Assembly: GCA_016699855.1 (NCBI GenBank)
Contig: CP064988.1
Coordinates: 2,756,501-2,820,500 of the forward strand
Direction: 5' to 3'
Source of the DNA: Rhodospirillales bacterium
GTDB taxonomy: Bacteria > Pseudomonadota > Alphaproteobacteria > Reyranellales > Reyranellaceae
DNA: 64,000 nt
A model generated the notes under the pieces. It saw nothing but the letters and a program-made list of their open reading frames with translations. It was not told the DNA's origin and made no database searches. This document shows positions 16,820 through 24,847 of the stretch, one piece after another. The stretch's first letter is position 1, and each line of letters opens with the position of its first letter. Position numbers and translations under genes: made by a program.

Positions 16820-18388
16820 TCACGTGCCGCGCTCGCGCATGCTGCCCTGGACGGTCTTGAACACCCGGTCGGTGAAGTAGCCGAGGATCGTCCGCTCGCC
16901 GATCTGGAGGTCGACCGTGCAGGTCATGCCCGGACTCAGCGGGTAGCGCCGCTGGCGTTTCTCCGCGTCGGTGGCGCCGGGCTTGCACTCGTCGCCGCCG
17001 AGATAGTTGCAGTCGACCGAGATGAGCACGACGAAATACGGCGGGCTCATCGCCGCGGCCTGCGGATTCACCGCCGGATCGGGCGCGGTGGCGTCGGCGG
17101 CGATATGCGTGACCTTGCCGCGCAGCGTGCCGTAGCGGATCCAGTCGTACGTCTGGAACTTCACCGTGGCCGGCTGGCCGATCTCGACCACGCCGATGTC
17201 GTTGTTGGTGACGCGCACCTCGATCTCGATCTTGCGCGCCTCGCCGGCCGGCACCACGCCGACGATCGGATCGCCGGGGCGGATCGAGGCGCCGGCGTTG
17301 TGCACTTTCAGGCCGTTGACGATGCCGTCGGCCGGGGCGCGGATCACGAGGTTGCGCCGGAGCTGCTGCTGCTGCTCGAGCGCGGCGCCGGCGCGCGCGC
17401 GCTCGGCCAGCGCGTCGCCCAGGCGCTTGAAGTTGAGCGAGTTCCACTCGCGGTCGACGATCGCCCGCCGTTCCGTCGCCTCGGCGAAGGCCTGCGTCAC
17501 GGTGCGCAGATCGTCGCGCGCCGCCTGCAGATCGCCCGTCTTGTCGATCAGCTCGCGCTGGAGCGTCTGGTAGCGGATCAGCGGATAGACGCCCTCGTCC
17601 ACCAGCCGCTTGATGCGCGCCGCCTGGTCGCTGAGCACGCGGATGTTGTCCTCGAGCGCGCGGATCTTGCCCTCGACCGTCGCCAGCCGCGATTGCGACT
17701 GCCCGACCACCGAGTCCGCCGCCAAGCGCCGGCTGCCGATCTCGGCCTGGCGCGCCTGCCATAGCTCCAGGTTCTTGGCGATCGACTCGGCCGGCACATT
17801 GGCCGGAAACGTCGGCGGCCGTCCGGTGTTCGAGGTCTCGGCCTCGAGCCGCGCGACCTCGGCCGAGAGGAGCTGGTGCTGGGCGGCGACCTTGGCGATC
17901 TCCTGGTCGATCAGATCGGCGTCGAGCAGGATGAGTTCCTGGCCTTCGCGCACGATGTCGCCGTCCTTGACGAGCACCTTCGCCACCCGGCCGCCCTCGG
18001 GGTGGCTGACGACTTTGGCCTTCCCCGCCGGCCGGACGATGCCCGGCGCGGTCGCGACCTCGTCGACCTTCGAGAAGTTCATCCAGAGCACGACGGCGAC
18101 GACCAGCGCGGCGGTGCCGTAGATCAACCACGTGGCGTAGGGCGAGTGGCGCCGCTCGGCGATCGCCTCGGTGTCGGGCAGGAAATCCTCGACGCGGCCG
18201 CGCACGCCCGGCAGACGGCCCTCCGCGAACAGACGCACGAAGGCGCTCTCGCGGACCGGCTCGACCTTCTGGACGGCGGCGGCCGGCGGCTTGGCCGCCG
18301 GCGTGACGGCGGGCGCGCCGCCGGACGCCGCCGGCGCGTCGCCTTTGGCGACACCCCCGCCGCGCCCCGGAATTCCGGCTTCGGGCAT
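16820..18388 (-). CDS. HlyD-family membrane fusion protein of a type I secretion system
   Basis: The periplasmic adaptor that links the ABC exporter to an outer-membrane channel. It has about 522 residues from ATG 18388, with GGAGGAG upstream; an ATG at 18412 lacks a good site. A single transmembrane helix lies near residues 85-105. The lipoyl half-motif PEGGRVAKVLVKDGDIVREGQELILLD is seen in parts (VVSHPEGGRVAKVLVKDGD). A long coiled-coil follows (about 150-330), and then a beta domain with NLVIRAPADGIVNGLKV. It follows the exporter gene by 40 nt. An unusual insert near the C-terminus (VDCNYLGGDECKP) adds two cysteines. Confidence 0.93.
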   Translation of the reverse strand: MPEAGIPGRGGGVAKGDAPAASGGAPAVTPAAKPPAAAVQKVEPVRESAFVRLFAEGRLPGVRGRVEDFLPDTEAIAERRHSPYATWLIYGTAALVVAVVLWMNFSKVDEVATAPGIVRPAGKAKVVSHPEGGRVAKVLVKDGDIVREGQELILLDADLIDQEIAKVAAQHQLLSAEVARLEAETSNTGRPPTFPANVPAESIAKNLELWQARQAEIGSRRLAADSVVGQSQSRLATVEGKIRALEDNIRVLSDQAARIKRLVDEGVYPLIRYQTLQRELIDKTGDLQAARDDLRTVTQAFAEATERRAIVDREWNSLNFKRLGDALAERARAGAALEQQQQLRRNLVIRAPADGIVNGLKVHNAGASIRPGDPIVGVVPAGEARKIEIEVRVTNNDIGVVEIGQPATVKFQTYDWIRYGTLRGKVTHIAADATAPDPAVNPQAAAMSPPYFVVLISVDCNYLGGDECKPGATDAEKRQRRYPLSPGMTCTVDLQIGERTILGYFTDRVFKTVQGSMRERGT

Positions 18389-18428
18389 GCTCACCGCGCT
18401 CCTCCGCGCCATCGCGCCACGGCGGCCA

Positions 18429-20708
18429 TCAGACGGCGCCCATCGGGCCGCCGCCGGCCATGCCCGCGATCCCGCCCGGCGCCGGCGACGGCGCGGGCTG
18501 GCCGCGGCTGGCCTCCGCCATGCGGATGCGCGCGTAGGCCATGACCTCGGTCGGCGGACCGAAGCGCTCGACGCGGCCGTCGATGATCAACGCCACCTTG
18601 TCGGCGATGGCGAGCGGCGCCAGCCGGTGCGTGACCATCACGATGGTGCGGCCGCGCGCGTTCGAGCGCAGCGTGCGCAGCAGCTGCTCCTCGGTGGCGG
18701 GATCGAGCGCGCTGGTCGCCTCGTCGAGCACGATGATTCGCGGGTTGCGGATCAGCGCGCGGGCGATGCAGAGCAGCTGCTTCTGTCCCGTCGACAGGCC
18801 GCCGCCGCGCTCGCCGAGCACCGTGTTGTAGCCCTGCGGCAGGCGCTGGATGAAGTTGTGCGCGCCGACGAACTTGGCCACGGCGACGATGCGCCCCGGA
18901 TCCTTGTCGGCGACGCCCATGGCGATGTTCTCGCGCACCGTGCCCGCGAACAGCTGCACGTCCTGCGGCACGCTGCCGATCTGCGACCGCAGCTGCGCCG
19001 GCGACATGTGGCCGATGTCGGTCTTGTCGACGAGAATGCGGCCGGCGGTCGGCTTGTAGAGCCCCTGGATCAGGTTCGCGACCGTCGTCTTGCCCGAGCC
19101 CGAGGGCCCGATGATGCCGATCACCGAGCCGGCCTCGATGCGCAGGTCGACGTCCTGCAGCACCGGCGGCGCGTCGTCGTCGTAGCGGAACGAGACGCGC
19201 TCGAACGCGATCTCGCCGGCGATCGGCGGCATCGGCGGCAGGACGCCCGGCTCGATCTCCGGCGCGATCTGCATCATCTCGTCGATGCGCACGAACGCCG
19301 ACTTCACGGCCTGCAGCGTGTGCCAGGCGGAGATCACCTGCCGCATCGGCGCCAGCGCGCGGCCGGCGAGCATGTTGGCGGCGATCAACGCGCCGATCGA
19401 CATGCGCTGCTCGACCAGCTCCCATGTTCCGAGCAGGATGACGCCCAGCGACACGAACAGCTGCAGCACGCCGGTGACCGAGGCGACGACGTTCGCAAGG
19501 TTGTTGGCGCGGTAGCCCGTCCAGGCGGAGCGCGCGACGCGGGCGCCCCAGCGCTTCTCGATCTCCGACTCGAGGCCGAGCGCCTTGATCGTGGCGGCGT
19601 TGTTGACGGTCTCGCTGAGCGCCGAGCTCTTGGCCGCCAGCGCGTGGAAGTTCTCGTCGATGTGGCGCTTCTGCGCGTTGTGCGTGACCAGCGAGATCGC
19701 GATGAAGAACGGGATCGCCAGCAGCACGAACAGGCCGATCGGCCAGTTGATCAGGAAGATCGCGGCCAGGTAGACGATGACGAACCCGAGGTCGATGATG
19801 AGCGACGGCATCTGGCCGGTGAAGAACGACCGCAGCGTGTCGAGCTGGCGCAGCCGCTCCGAGATGACGCCCGACGGCGTCTTCTCGAAATGCCGGTACG
19901 GCAGGTGCACCAGCCGGCGCACCACCTCGCCCGACATCAGCGCGTCGATGCGCGAGCCGGTGTGGCTCGACACGTAGCCGCGCAGGATGCGCAGCAGCAG
20001 GTCGAAGATGTAGGCGATCGACATGCCGATCATCAGCACGATCATCGTCGTGCCCAGGGTGTCCGGATTGCCCTGGCCGATGACCCGGTTGAAGATCACC
20101 ATCATGAACAGCGGCGTCGCCAGCGCCAGGATGTTGATCACGAACGACGCCGCCAGCAGCTCGCCCGCGACCTGCCGCACGCGCACGCGCAGCATGTCTT
20201 TCCAGTGGCTGGCGTGGTCCCGCCGCTCGGCTTCGCGCACCATGATCGCATGGCCCGAGAGGGCCGCCACGGCGGCGGCCGTCCGCGCCGTCGTCCTGCC
20301 CTCGACGACGTCGAGCACGGTGAAGTCGCCGCCTTCGCGCGAGACCACCACCCAGGACGGCCGCTCGGCGTCGCCGACCAGGACGAACGGCGTGGGGATC
20401 TTCTCCAACTGGGCGATCGAGACCGCCGCGCGTCCGGCGCGGAATCCGACGCGTTCGCAGGCGAGCAGGAAGGCGCGCTCGTCCATGCCCGAATCCGGCA
20501 CCGGCGCGAGCGTGCGCAGCTCCGCCTCGCTGATCGGCCGGCCGAGCTGCTGCGCCACGTAGAGGAACGCGCGCAGGAGGGAGTCGACGCGCTTGGCGCG
20601 GGCGCCCGGCGGCGGGTCGGCGGCCGGCACCGGGGTCGACGCGCGCGGCGGCGCGGCGCCCGTGGAGCCGGCGGGGCCGTCTGACGACGCCTTGTCGGGT
20701 GGTGCCAT
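18429..20708 (-). CDS. Type I secretion ABC exporter with C39-like domain
   Basis: A 759-residue ABC half-transporter of the HlyB/LapB class. Residues 45-145 look like the degenerate C39-peptidase-like domain of HlyB/LapB exporters, without an evident catalytic cysteine. Transmembrane helices span about 180-440. The ATPase domain shows GPSGSGKTT (534-542), LSTGQKQ (638-644) and IIVLDEATSALD (Walker B, near 660), then MVTHR (the H-loop). Such exporters move large adhesins or RTX proteins in one step. No substrate gene with glycine-rich repeats was seen in the window. Confidence 0.93.
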   Translation of the reverse strand: MAPPDKASSDGPAGSTGAAPPRASTPVPAADPPPGARAKRVDSLLRAFLYVAQQLGRPISEAELRTLAPVPDSGMDERAFLLACERVGFRAGRAAVSIAQLEKIPTPFVLVGDAERPSWVVVSREGGDFTVLDVVEGRTTARTAAAVAALSGHAIMVREAERRDHASHWKDMLRVRVRQVAGELLAASFVINILALATPLFMMVIFNRVIGQGNPDTLGTTMIVLMIGMSIAYIFDLLLRILRGYVSSHTGSRIDALMSGEVVRRLVHLPYRHFEKTPSGVISERLRQLDTLRSFFTGQMPSLIIDLGFVIVYLAAIFLINWPIGLFVLLAIPFFIAISLVTHNAQKRHIDENFHALAAKSSALSETVNNAATIKALGLESEIEKRWGARVARSAWTGYRANNLANVVASVTGVLQLFVSLGVILLGTWELVEQRMSIGALIAANMLAGRALAPMRQVISAWHTLQAVKSAFVRIDEMMQIAPEIEPGVLPPMPPIAGEIAFERVSFRYDDDAPPVLQDVDLRIEAGSVIGIIGPSGSGKTTVANLIQGLYKPTAGRILVDKTDIGHMSPAQLRSQIGSVPQDVQLFAGTVRENIAMGVADKDPGRIVAVAKFVGAHNFIQRLPQGYNTVLGERGGGLSTGQKQLLCIARALIRNPRIIVLDEATSALDPATEEQLLRTLRSNARGRTIVMVTHRLAPLAIADKVALIIDGRVERFGPPTEVMAYARIRMAEASRGQPAPSPAPGGIAGMAGGGPMGAV

Positions 20709-21095
20709 CTGCGCGAGCGCCCTTTCGCGTCGACCGTGGCCGATCGCCCATGACGAAACGCGGGCGCAGGAGCCTTCCGGCCCGCACCGCGGCTTCGATC
20801 TTCACGCGCGGCCGATCCCGATGCGGGTCCGGCCGACTATTCCTGAACGAATGACTTTGCGAATAACGACGATGATACAATAGATTGATCAGGATGGTTA
20901 ACGCAATAGCATAGGTGTTGTTTTTGATCCGATGCGTTGGCGTCGATCTTTTGTGAATCGAATGTCAATTCAGTGTCGTTTTCAGTTCGAACGTTGGGAT
21001 GCAAATAACGATGTCCAATACGCCGGGTTCTTGGTATAAGGTGAAGTAGATGCTCAAGATGGTGATAGTTTAGAATTTTTCGGAAAGACTTATTC
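20709..21095. other. AT-rich divergent promoter region
   Basis: This 387-bp gap divides the exporter operon (minus) from the secreted-protein gene (plus). From about 20840 to 21095 the base composition drops to roughly 40% GC, in sharp contrast with both flanks. It must hold both promoters. A TTGACA hexamer is present on the minus strand (20968-20963) and TAGAAT occurs on the plus strand near 21070, but neither has a good partner at the right distance. No short gene or RNA gene was recognised. Confidence 0.6.
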
Positions 21096-22130
21096 ATGCC
21101 GAACCTTCGCCGTTCCTCCCTGTTCGTTGGCTTGGTCGCCATCGCCGTGTCCTTCGGGCTGGCGGCCTTCGCCCAAGGCCCCTCGTCGCTATCCGACCAG
21201 ATCTCGCGCAACGAGGGCGATTGGCGGGACGCCACGCGGACCCACCTGCGCGCCGCCTACCCCGACCGCGTGGCCACCACGGATCGGGCGATCGCCCTCA
21301 TCCTGGCGGTCAACGAGAAGTGCCAGACGACCGGCAAGTGCGCCCCGGGCACGATGGACGATCTACGGAAGATCTCCAAGGACACGGTCTGCGCCGCCTA
21401 CCCGATCGACGCGATTTGCGTGCGGCGGTTCAACGTGCCGCGCGGCGTCCAGGCGTTCGACTTCCAGGGCCGCGGCAACCGGCCGTTCCCCGGATTCACC
21501 GTCGTCACCCCGGGCGATCCGCGCATTGGCGGCACGCTGATGCCGGCGAAGTACAACGACGCCTATCCGGTCTCGGGCGACTCGCTGATCGGCGTGTCGA
21601 GCTTCAAGACCCAGGCGCCGGCCGGCCAGTACCGCGCGGTGCTGATCAGCGGCAAGCGGCCGCTGGCGCAGGCGCTCAGCTCGCCGTTCGGCCGCAACAT
21701 CGACATCAACGGCCGCAACATCGAGATCATCGCCGTCGGACCGGACCGCTGGCTGCCGCGCGGCGCGCTGGCGAACGGCACGCCGGAGCAGGTCTACACC
21801 GCCGCCAACATCCTGCCCGGCAGCGCGCCGGCCATCGTGATCGAGTTCGACCACTCCGGCGGTGAGCTCAACTTCAACTTCCCGCAGACGGCCGAGATCT
21901 CCGGCCTGCTGGTCGAGCCGATGGGCCGGCCGTCGGCCTTCGTGCTCGACTCGACCGCCGTCACGATCGCGGTCGTGAACAACGCCAACTGTCTCGACCA
22001 GCAGCAGCGGATCGACAACCTCGCGCTGACGCAGGCCGGCAACGTGCCGCGCTGCCCCGCCGGCAAGATCTGCACCGATATCCCGAAATGCGCGCCGGGC
22101 AAGTGCCCGACCGTCGTCAGCCCCAATTGA
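21096..22130 (+). CDS. Secreted protein of unknown function in the export island
   Basis: A 344-residue protein with a Sec signal peptide (residues 1-26, ending AAFA). The mature part has six or more cysteines, several in the last third (NNANCLDQQQ, VPRCPAGKICTDIPKCAPGKCP), the last being a cysteine-spaced tail likely to form disulfides. The middle contains a beta-rich block (SLIGVSSFKTQAPAGQYRAV). I recognise no family. It is the first gene of a plus-strand run with the outer-membrane barrel and Wza-like genes, so it is probably a periplasmic or surface part of that pathway. Confidence 0.75.
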   Translation: MPNLRRSSLFVGLVAIAVSFGLAAFAQGPSSLSDQISRNEGDWRDATRTHLRAAYPDRVATTDRAIALILAVNEKCQTTGKCAPGTMDDLRKISKDTVCAAYPIDAICVRRFNVPRGVQAFDFQGRGNRPFPGFTVVTPGDPRIGGTLMPAKYNDAYPVSGDSLIGVSSFKTQAPAGQYRAVLISGKRPLAQALSSPFGRNIDINGRNIEIIAVGPDRWLPRGALANGTPEQVYTAANILPGSAPAIVIEFDHSGGELNFNFPQTAEISGLLVEPMGRPSAFVLDSTAVTIAVVNNANCLDQQQRIDNLALTQAGNVPRCPAGKICTDIPKCAPGKCPTVVSPN

Positions 22131-22150
22131 TCCCGCCGAGGAACACGACA

Positions 22151-23494
22151 GTGCGTAAAATTTCCAACGGCGTGACCGGTCGGGTCCTATCGGTGGTGAC
22201 GGTCATGGTCGGCGGGCTGGCGCTCGGCGCCGGCGCGGCCGCGCAGCAGCAGCCCTCCAGCCAGTCGCCCCCCGCCGCGTCGTCGACGACGCAGCCCCAG
22301 GGCTCGGGTGGCACCGCGCGGGAGAAGAAGGAGGTCTCGGCCCGGGACGAATCGATCCTGCGCCGGCCGCGCGCGGAGCGTCCGGACGGCCTGCCGGTCG
22401 GGCAGTTCATCCTGTTTCCGCGCATCGAGATCGAGGGCGAGTACGACGACAACGTCTTCCGCACCCGCAACTCGACCAAGGACGACCTCATCGGCCGCGT
22501 GCGTCCCGGCTTCTCGCTCGTCAGCGACTGGGAGCGCCACAGCCTCGAGATCTACGGGCAGGCCGAGCTGGCGCGCTACGCCACCTATTCGAGCCTGAAC
22601 TACGAATCGTTCCAGGCCGGCGGCCGCGGCAGGATCGACTTCACGGACGAGCTGGCCTGGCACACCGAGATCGATTTCGCCCGCATCCGGGTGCCCCCGG
22701 GCGCGCCCGGCCTGTTCGGCGCGGTCGGCACCAGCCAGACGATGCACGTGCTGACGACGGGTGGCTACCTCGCCTACAGCGGCGATCCGTTCTTCTTCCG
22801 CATCGGTCCGCGCGTGCGGCGCATCGACTACGTCAAGGGCGTGGTCGGCGACCAGGACTTCACCACCTACGAGGTCGCGGCGCGCGCCGGCTACCGGGTC
22901 ACGCCCGACGTGTCGGTGTTCCTCGACACTTCGTACCAGTGGGTACGTTACTCCACGAAGATCGACACGGCCGGCTTCAACCAGAACAACGACGGCTTCG
23001 ACGTCCGCCTCGGCGTCGCCTACGACATCACGCGGGTCGTGAGCGCCGAACTCGGCGTCGGCTACTTCCGGCGCGACTTCGACGACTCCCGTTACAAGCC
23101 GCAGGACGGCGTGTCGGTGCAGGGCAAGATCTACTGGAACCCGTCGGACACGTTCTCGATCGAGGCCGAGGCGCGGCGCTCGCTGTCGGAGTACCGGTCC
23201 GCGCTCGCCAACGCCGCGACCAGCAACGCGGTGCAGACCTTCGTCGGCCTGCGCATGGGCTGGGAGCCGATCGAGCCGCTGATGATCGACGGCGGGGTGT
23301 CTTGGGACCAGTACAACTACCGGGGCCAGGGCCAGAAGGAGGATTACTACACCTTCGACATCGGCGCGAAGTACTACTTCTCGCCGCAGGTCTGGGCCGG
23401 GCCACGCTACATCTTCCAGCACCGGCACGCCAAGCCGAGCGCGCTCAACTATGTCGACAACCGCTTCCTGCTGACGCTCGGCGGCGCTTTGTGA
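22151..23494 (+). CDS. Outer-membrane beta-barrel protein of the export island
   Basis: A 447-residue protein starting at GTG 22151 (GAGGAA 9 nt upstream). A signal peptide ends near AQQ (about residue 30); a low-complexity Ser/Gln/Pro segment follows (30-60). From residue 75 on it alternates as a beta-barrel with many aromatic girdles, beginning FILFPRIEIEGEYDDNVFRT, which is the common opening of exopolysaccharide-cluster barrels (BBP2/VpsM-like), and ending NRFLLTLGGAL. It sits 20 nt after the secreted-protein gene and directly before the Wza-like gene, so a role in polymer passage through the outer membrane is likely. Confidence 0.82.
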   Translation: MRKISNGVTGRVLSVVTVMVGGLALGAGAAAQQQPSSQSPPAASSTTQPQGSGGTAREKKEVSARDESILRRPRAERPDGLPVGQFILFPRIEIEGEYDDNVFRTRNSTKDDLIGRVRPGFSLVSDWERHSLEIYGQAELARYATYSSLNYESFQAGGRGRIDFTDELAWHTEIDFARIRVPPGAPGLFGAVGTSQTMHVLTTGGYLAYSGDPFFFRIGPRVRRIDYVKGVVGDQDFTTYEVAARAGYRVTPDVSVFLDTSYQWVRYSTKIDTAGFNQNNDGFDVRLGVAYDITRVVSAELGVGYFRRDFDDSRYKPQDGVSVQGKIYWNPSDTFSIEAEARRSLSEYRSALANAATSNAVQTFVGLRMGWEPIEPLMIDGGVSWDQYNYRGQGQKEDYYTFDIGAKYYFSPQVWAGPRYIFQHRHAKPSALNYVDNRFLLTLGGAL

Positions 23495-23495
23495 T

Positions 23496-23529
23496 ACCTT
23501 CGGCGGCATGATCGAAGCCGCCGAAAGGT
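23496..23529 (+). promoter_or_regulatory. Intercistronic hairpin ahead of the Wza-like gene
   Basis: ACCTTCGGCGGC (23496-23507) can pair with GCCGCCGAAAGGT (23517-23529) with one bulged A, leaving a 9-nt loop that contains an ATG. It begins 2 nt after the barrel gene stop. The paired AAAGG is the likely ribosome-binding site of the next gene, so the hairpin could limit its translation. Confidence 0.4.
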
Positions 23530-23534
23530 CCACC

Positions 23535-24170
23535 GTGAACAGCGTATCCTTCAACGCGCGGCCCCTCGGCCGCGCGTCGTCGTTCCTGCGTCCCGTCGCG
23601 CTCGCGCTCGTCGTCGCCGCGCTGGCGGCCTGCGAGGACGGCGGCAGCTCGGCCGCGGGCGTGCCCTGTCCGGCGGCGACGGGCGTGGTCGGCGGTCTCG
23701 ACTACCGCCTTGGGGTCGGCGACAAGCTCAAGGTCGCGGTGGTCGGCCAACCCGAGATCGGCGGCGAGAACGAGGTCGACGCCAGCGGCAAGATCGTCGT
23801 CGGCCTGGTCGGCGAGGTGCCGGCCGCCGGCCGCACGGTCGGCGAGGTCCAGAACGAGGTCGTCGAAAAGCTGCGCGGCAAGATCCTCGTCAATCCCCAG
23901 GTCGCCGTGCAGGTCAGCGGCTACCGGCCTGTGACGGTCATCGGCCAGGTGCGCACGCCCGGCCGCTATCCGTTCTCGTTCGGGCTCGACGTGCGCGGCG
24001 CCGTGGCGCTCGCGGCCGGCTACGACCGCCGCGGCAGCCAGTCCAAGGCCGTCATCTTCCGGATCGGCCAGGCCCAGACCGGCCAGACCGCGCAGAAATG
24101 CGACGCCGGCCCCGAGACGCCGCTGCTGCCGGGCGACACCATCGAGATCCCGCGCCGCGGCATGTTCTAG
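23535..24170 (+). CDS. Wza-type polysaccharide export lipoprotein
   Basis: Outer-membrane auxiliary protein for polysaccharide export. The GTG at 23535 is chosen because GAAAGG lies 6 nt before it; an in-frame ATG at 23508 lies in a hairpin loop and has no ribosome-binding site. From the GTG the protein has 211 residues. A lipoprotein signal ends LAAC (Cys33). The Poly_export domain follows as YRLGVGDKLKVAVVGQPEI and GKIVVGLVGEVPAAGRT, then a single SLBB-like domain VTVIGQVRTPGRYPF. It is shorter than E. coli Wza (about 380). It is the likely outer partner of the BY-kinase at 14.3-16.6 kb. Confidence 0.9.
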   Translation: MNSVSFNARPLGRASSFLRPVALALVVAALAACEDGGSSAAGVPCPAATGVVGGLDYRLGVGDKLKVAVVGQPEIGGENEVDASGKIVVGLVGEVPAAGRTVGEVQNEVVEKLRGKILVNPQVAVQVSGYRPVTVIGQVRTPGRYPFSFGLDVRGAVALAAGYDRRGSQSKAVIFRIGQAQTGQTAQKCDAGPETPLLPGDTIEIPRRGMF

Positions 24171-24185
24171 GCGCTGGCGGCGGAG

Positions 24186-24758
24186 CTACTGCTCCTTGGG
24201 CGCGTGCTTGCCGAGGATGCGCTGGAGCGTCCGGCGGTGCATGTTGAGCCGCCGCGCGGTCTCCGACACGTTGCGGTCGCACTGCTCGAAGACCCGCTGG
24301 ATGTGCTCCCAGCGGACCCGGTCCGCCGGCATCGGATTGGACGGCGGCGGCGGCAGCTTCTTCCCCGTCGCCAGCAGCGCCGCCTCGATGGCGTCGGCGT
24401 CGGCCGGCTTCGCCAGGTAGTCGAGCGCGCCTTCCTTCACCGCCGCGACGGCGGTCGCGATGTTGCCGTAGCCGGTGAGCATGACGATCCGGATGTCGGG
24501 CCGCGACTTGCGCAGGGCGCTGACGAGCTCCAAGCCGCTGCCGTCGCCCAGCCGCATGTCGAGCACCGCGAAGGCCGGCGGCTTCGAGGCCAGCGCCATC
24601 GCCTCCGCGACGCTGCCGACCGCGGTGACGACGAAGCCGCGCAGCTCGAGCGCGCGCGCCAACCGCTGGCGAAGCGGCGCGTCGTCGTCGGCGATCAACA
24701 GGCTGCGCTCGCCCGCCGCGTTGGCCGGCGCCGCCGGCACGGTCCCATCCTGCGCCAC
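24186..24758 (-). CDS. regA: RegA/PrrA/ActR-type response regulator
   Basis: A 190-residue redox response regulator. The start is GTG 24758 with GGGGAGG 5 nt upstream. The receiver domain shows LLIADDDAPL, the phospho-acceptor in AVLDMRLGDGSG, and LAKPADAD. The C-terminal Fis-type helix-turn-helix WEHIQRVFEQCDRNVSETARRLNMHRRTLQRI (shown by its ends WEHIQRVFEQCDRN and LNMHRRTLQRILGKHAPK) is nearly invariant in RegA/PrrA/ActR proteins. In other alphaproteobacteria this regulator controls photosynthesis, CO2 and N2 fixation and respiration. It converges on the Wza-like gene with a 15-nt gap and lies 89 nt after regB. Confidence 0.94.
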   Translation of the reverse strand: MAQDGTVPAAPANAAGERSLLIADDDAPLRQRLARALELRGFVVTAVGSVAEAMALASKPPAFAVLDMRLGDGSGLELVSALRKSRPDIRIVMLTGYGNIATAVAAVKEGALDYLAKPADADAIEAALLATGKKLPPPPSNPMPADRVRWEHIQRVFEQCDRNVSETARRLNMHRRTLQRILGKHAPKEQ

Positions 24759-24847
24759 GCGCACCTCCCCGGACCGGCGTCCGTCGTGATCGTCCGGTCC
24801 CTCCGGGTCATGGTCGCCGGAGGTGGCGCGTACGCCGGTCTCCGGTC

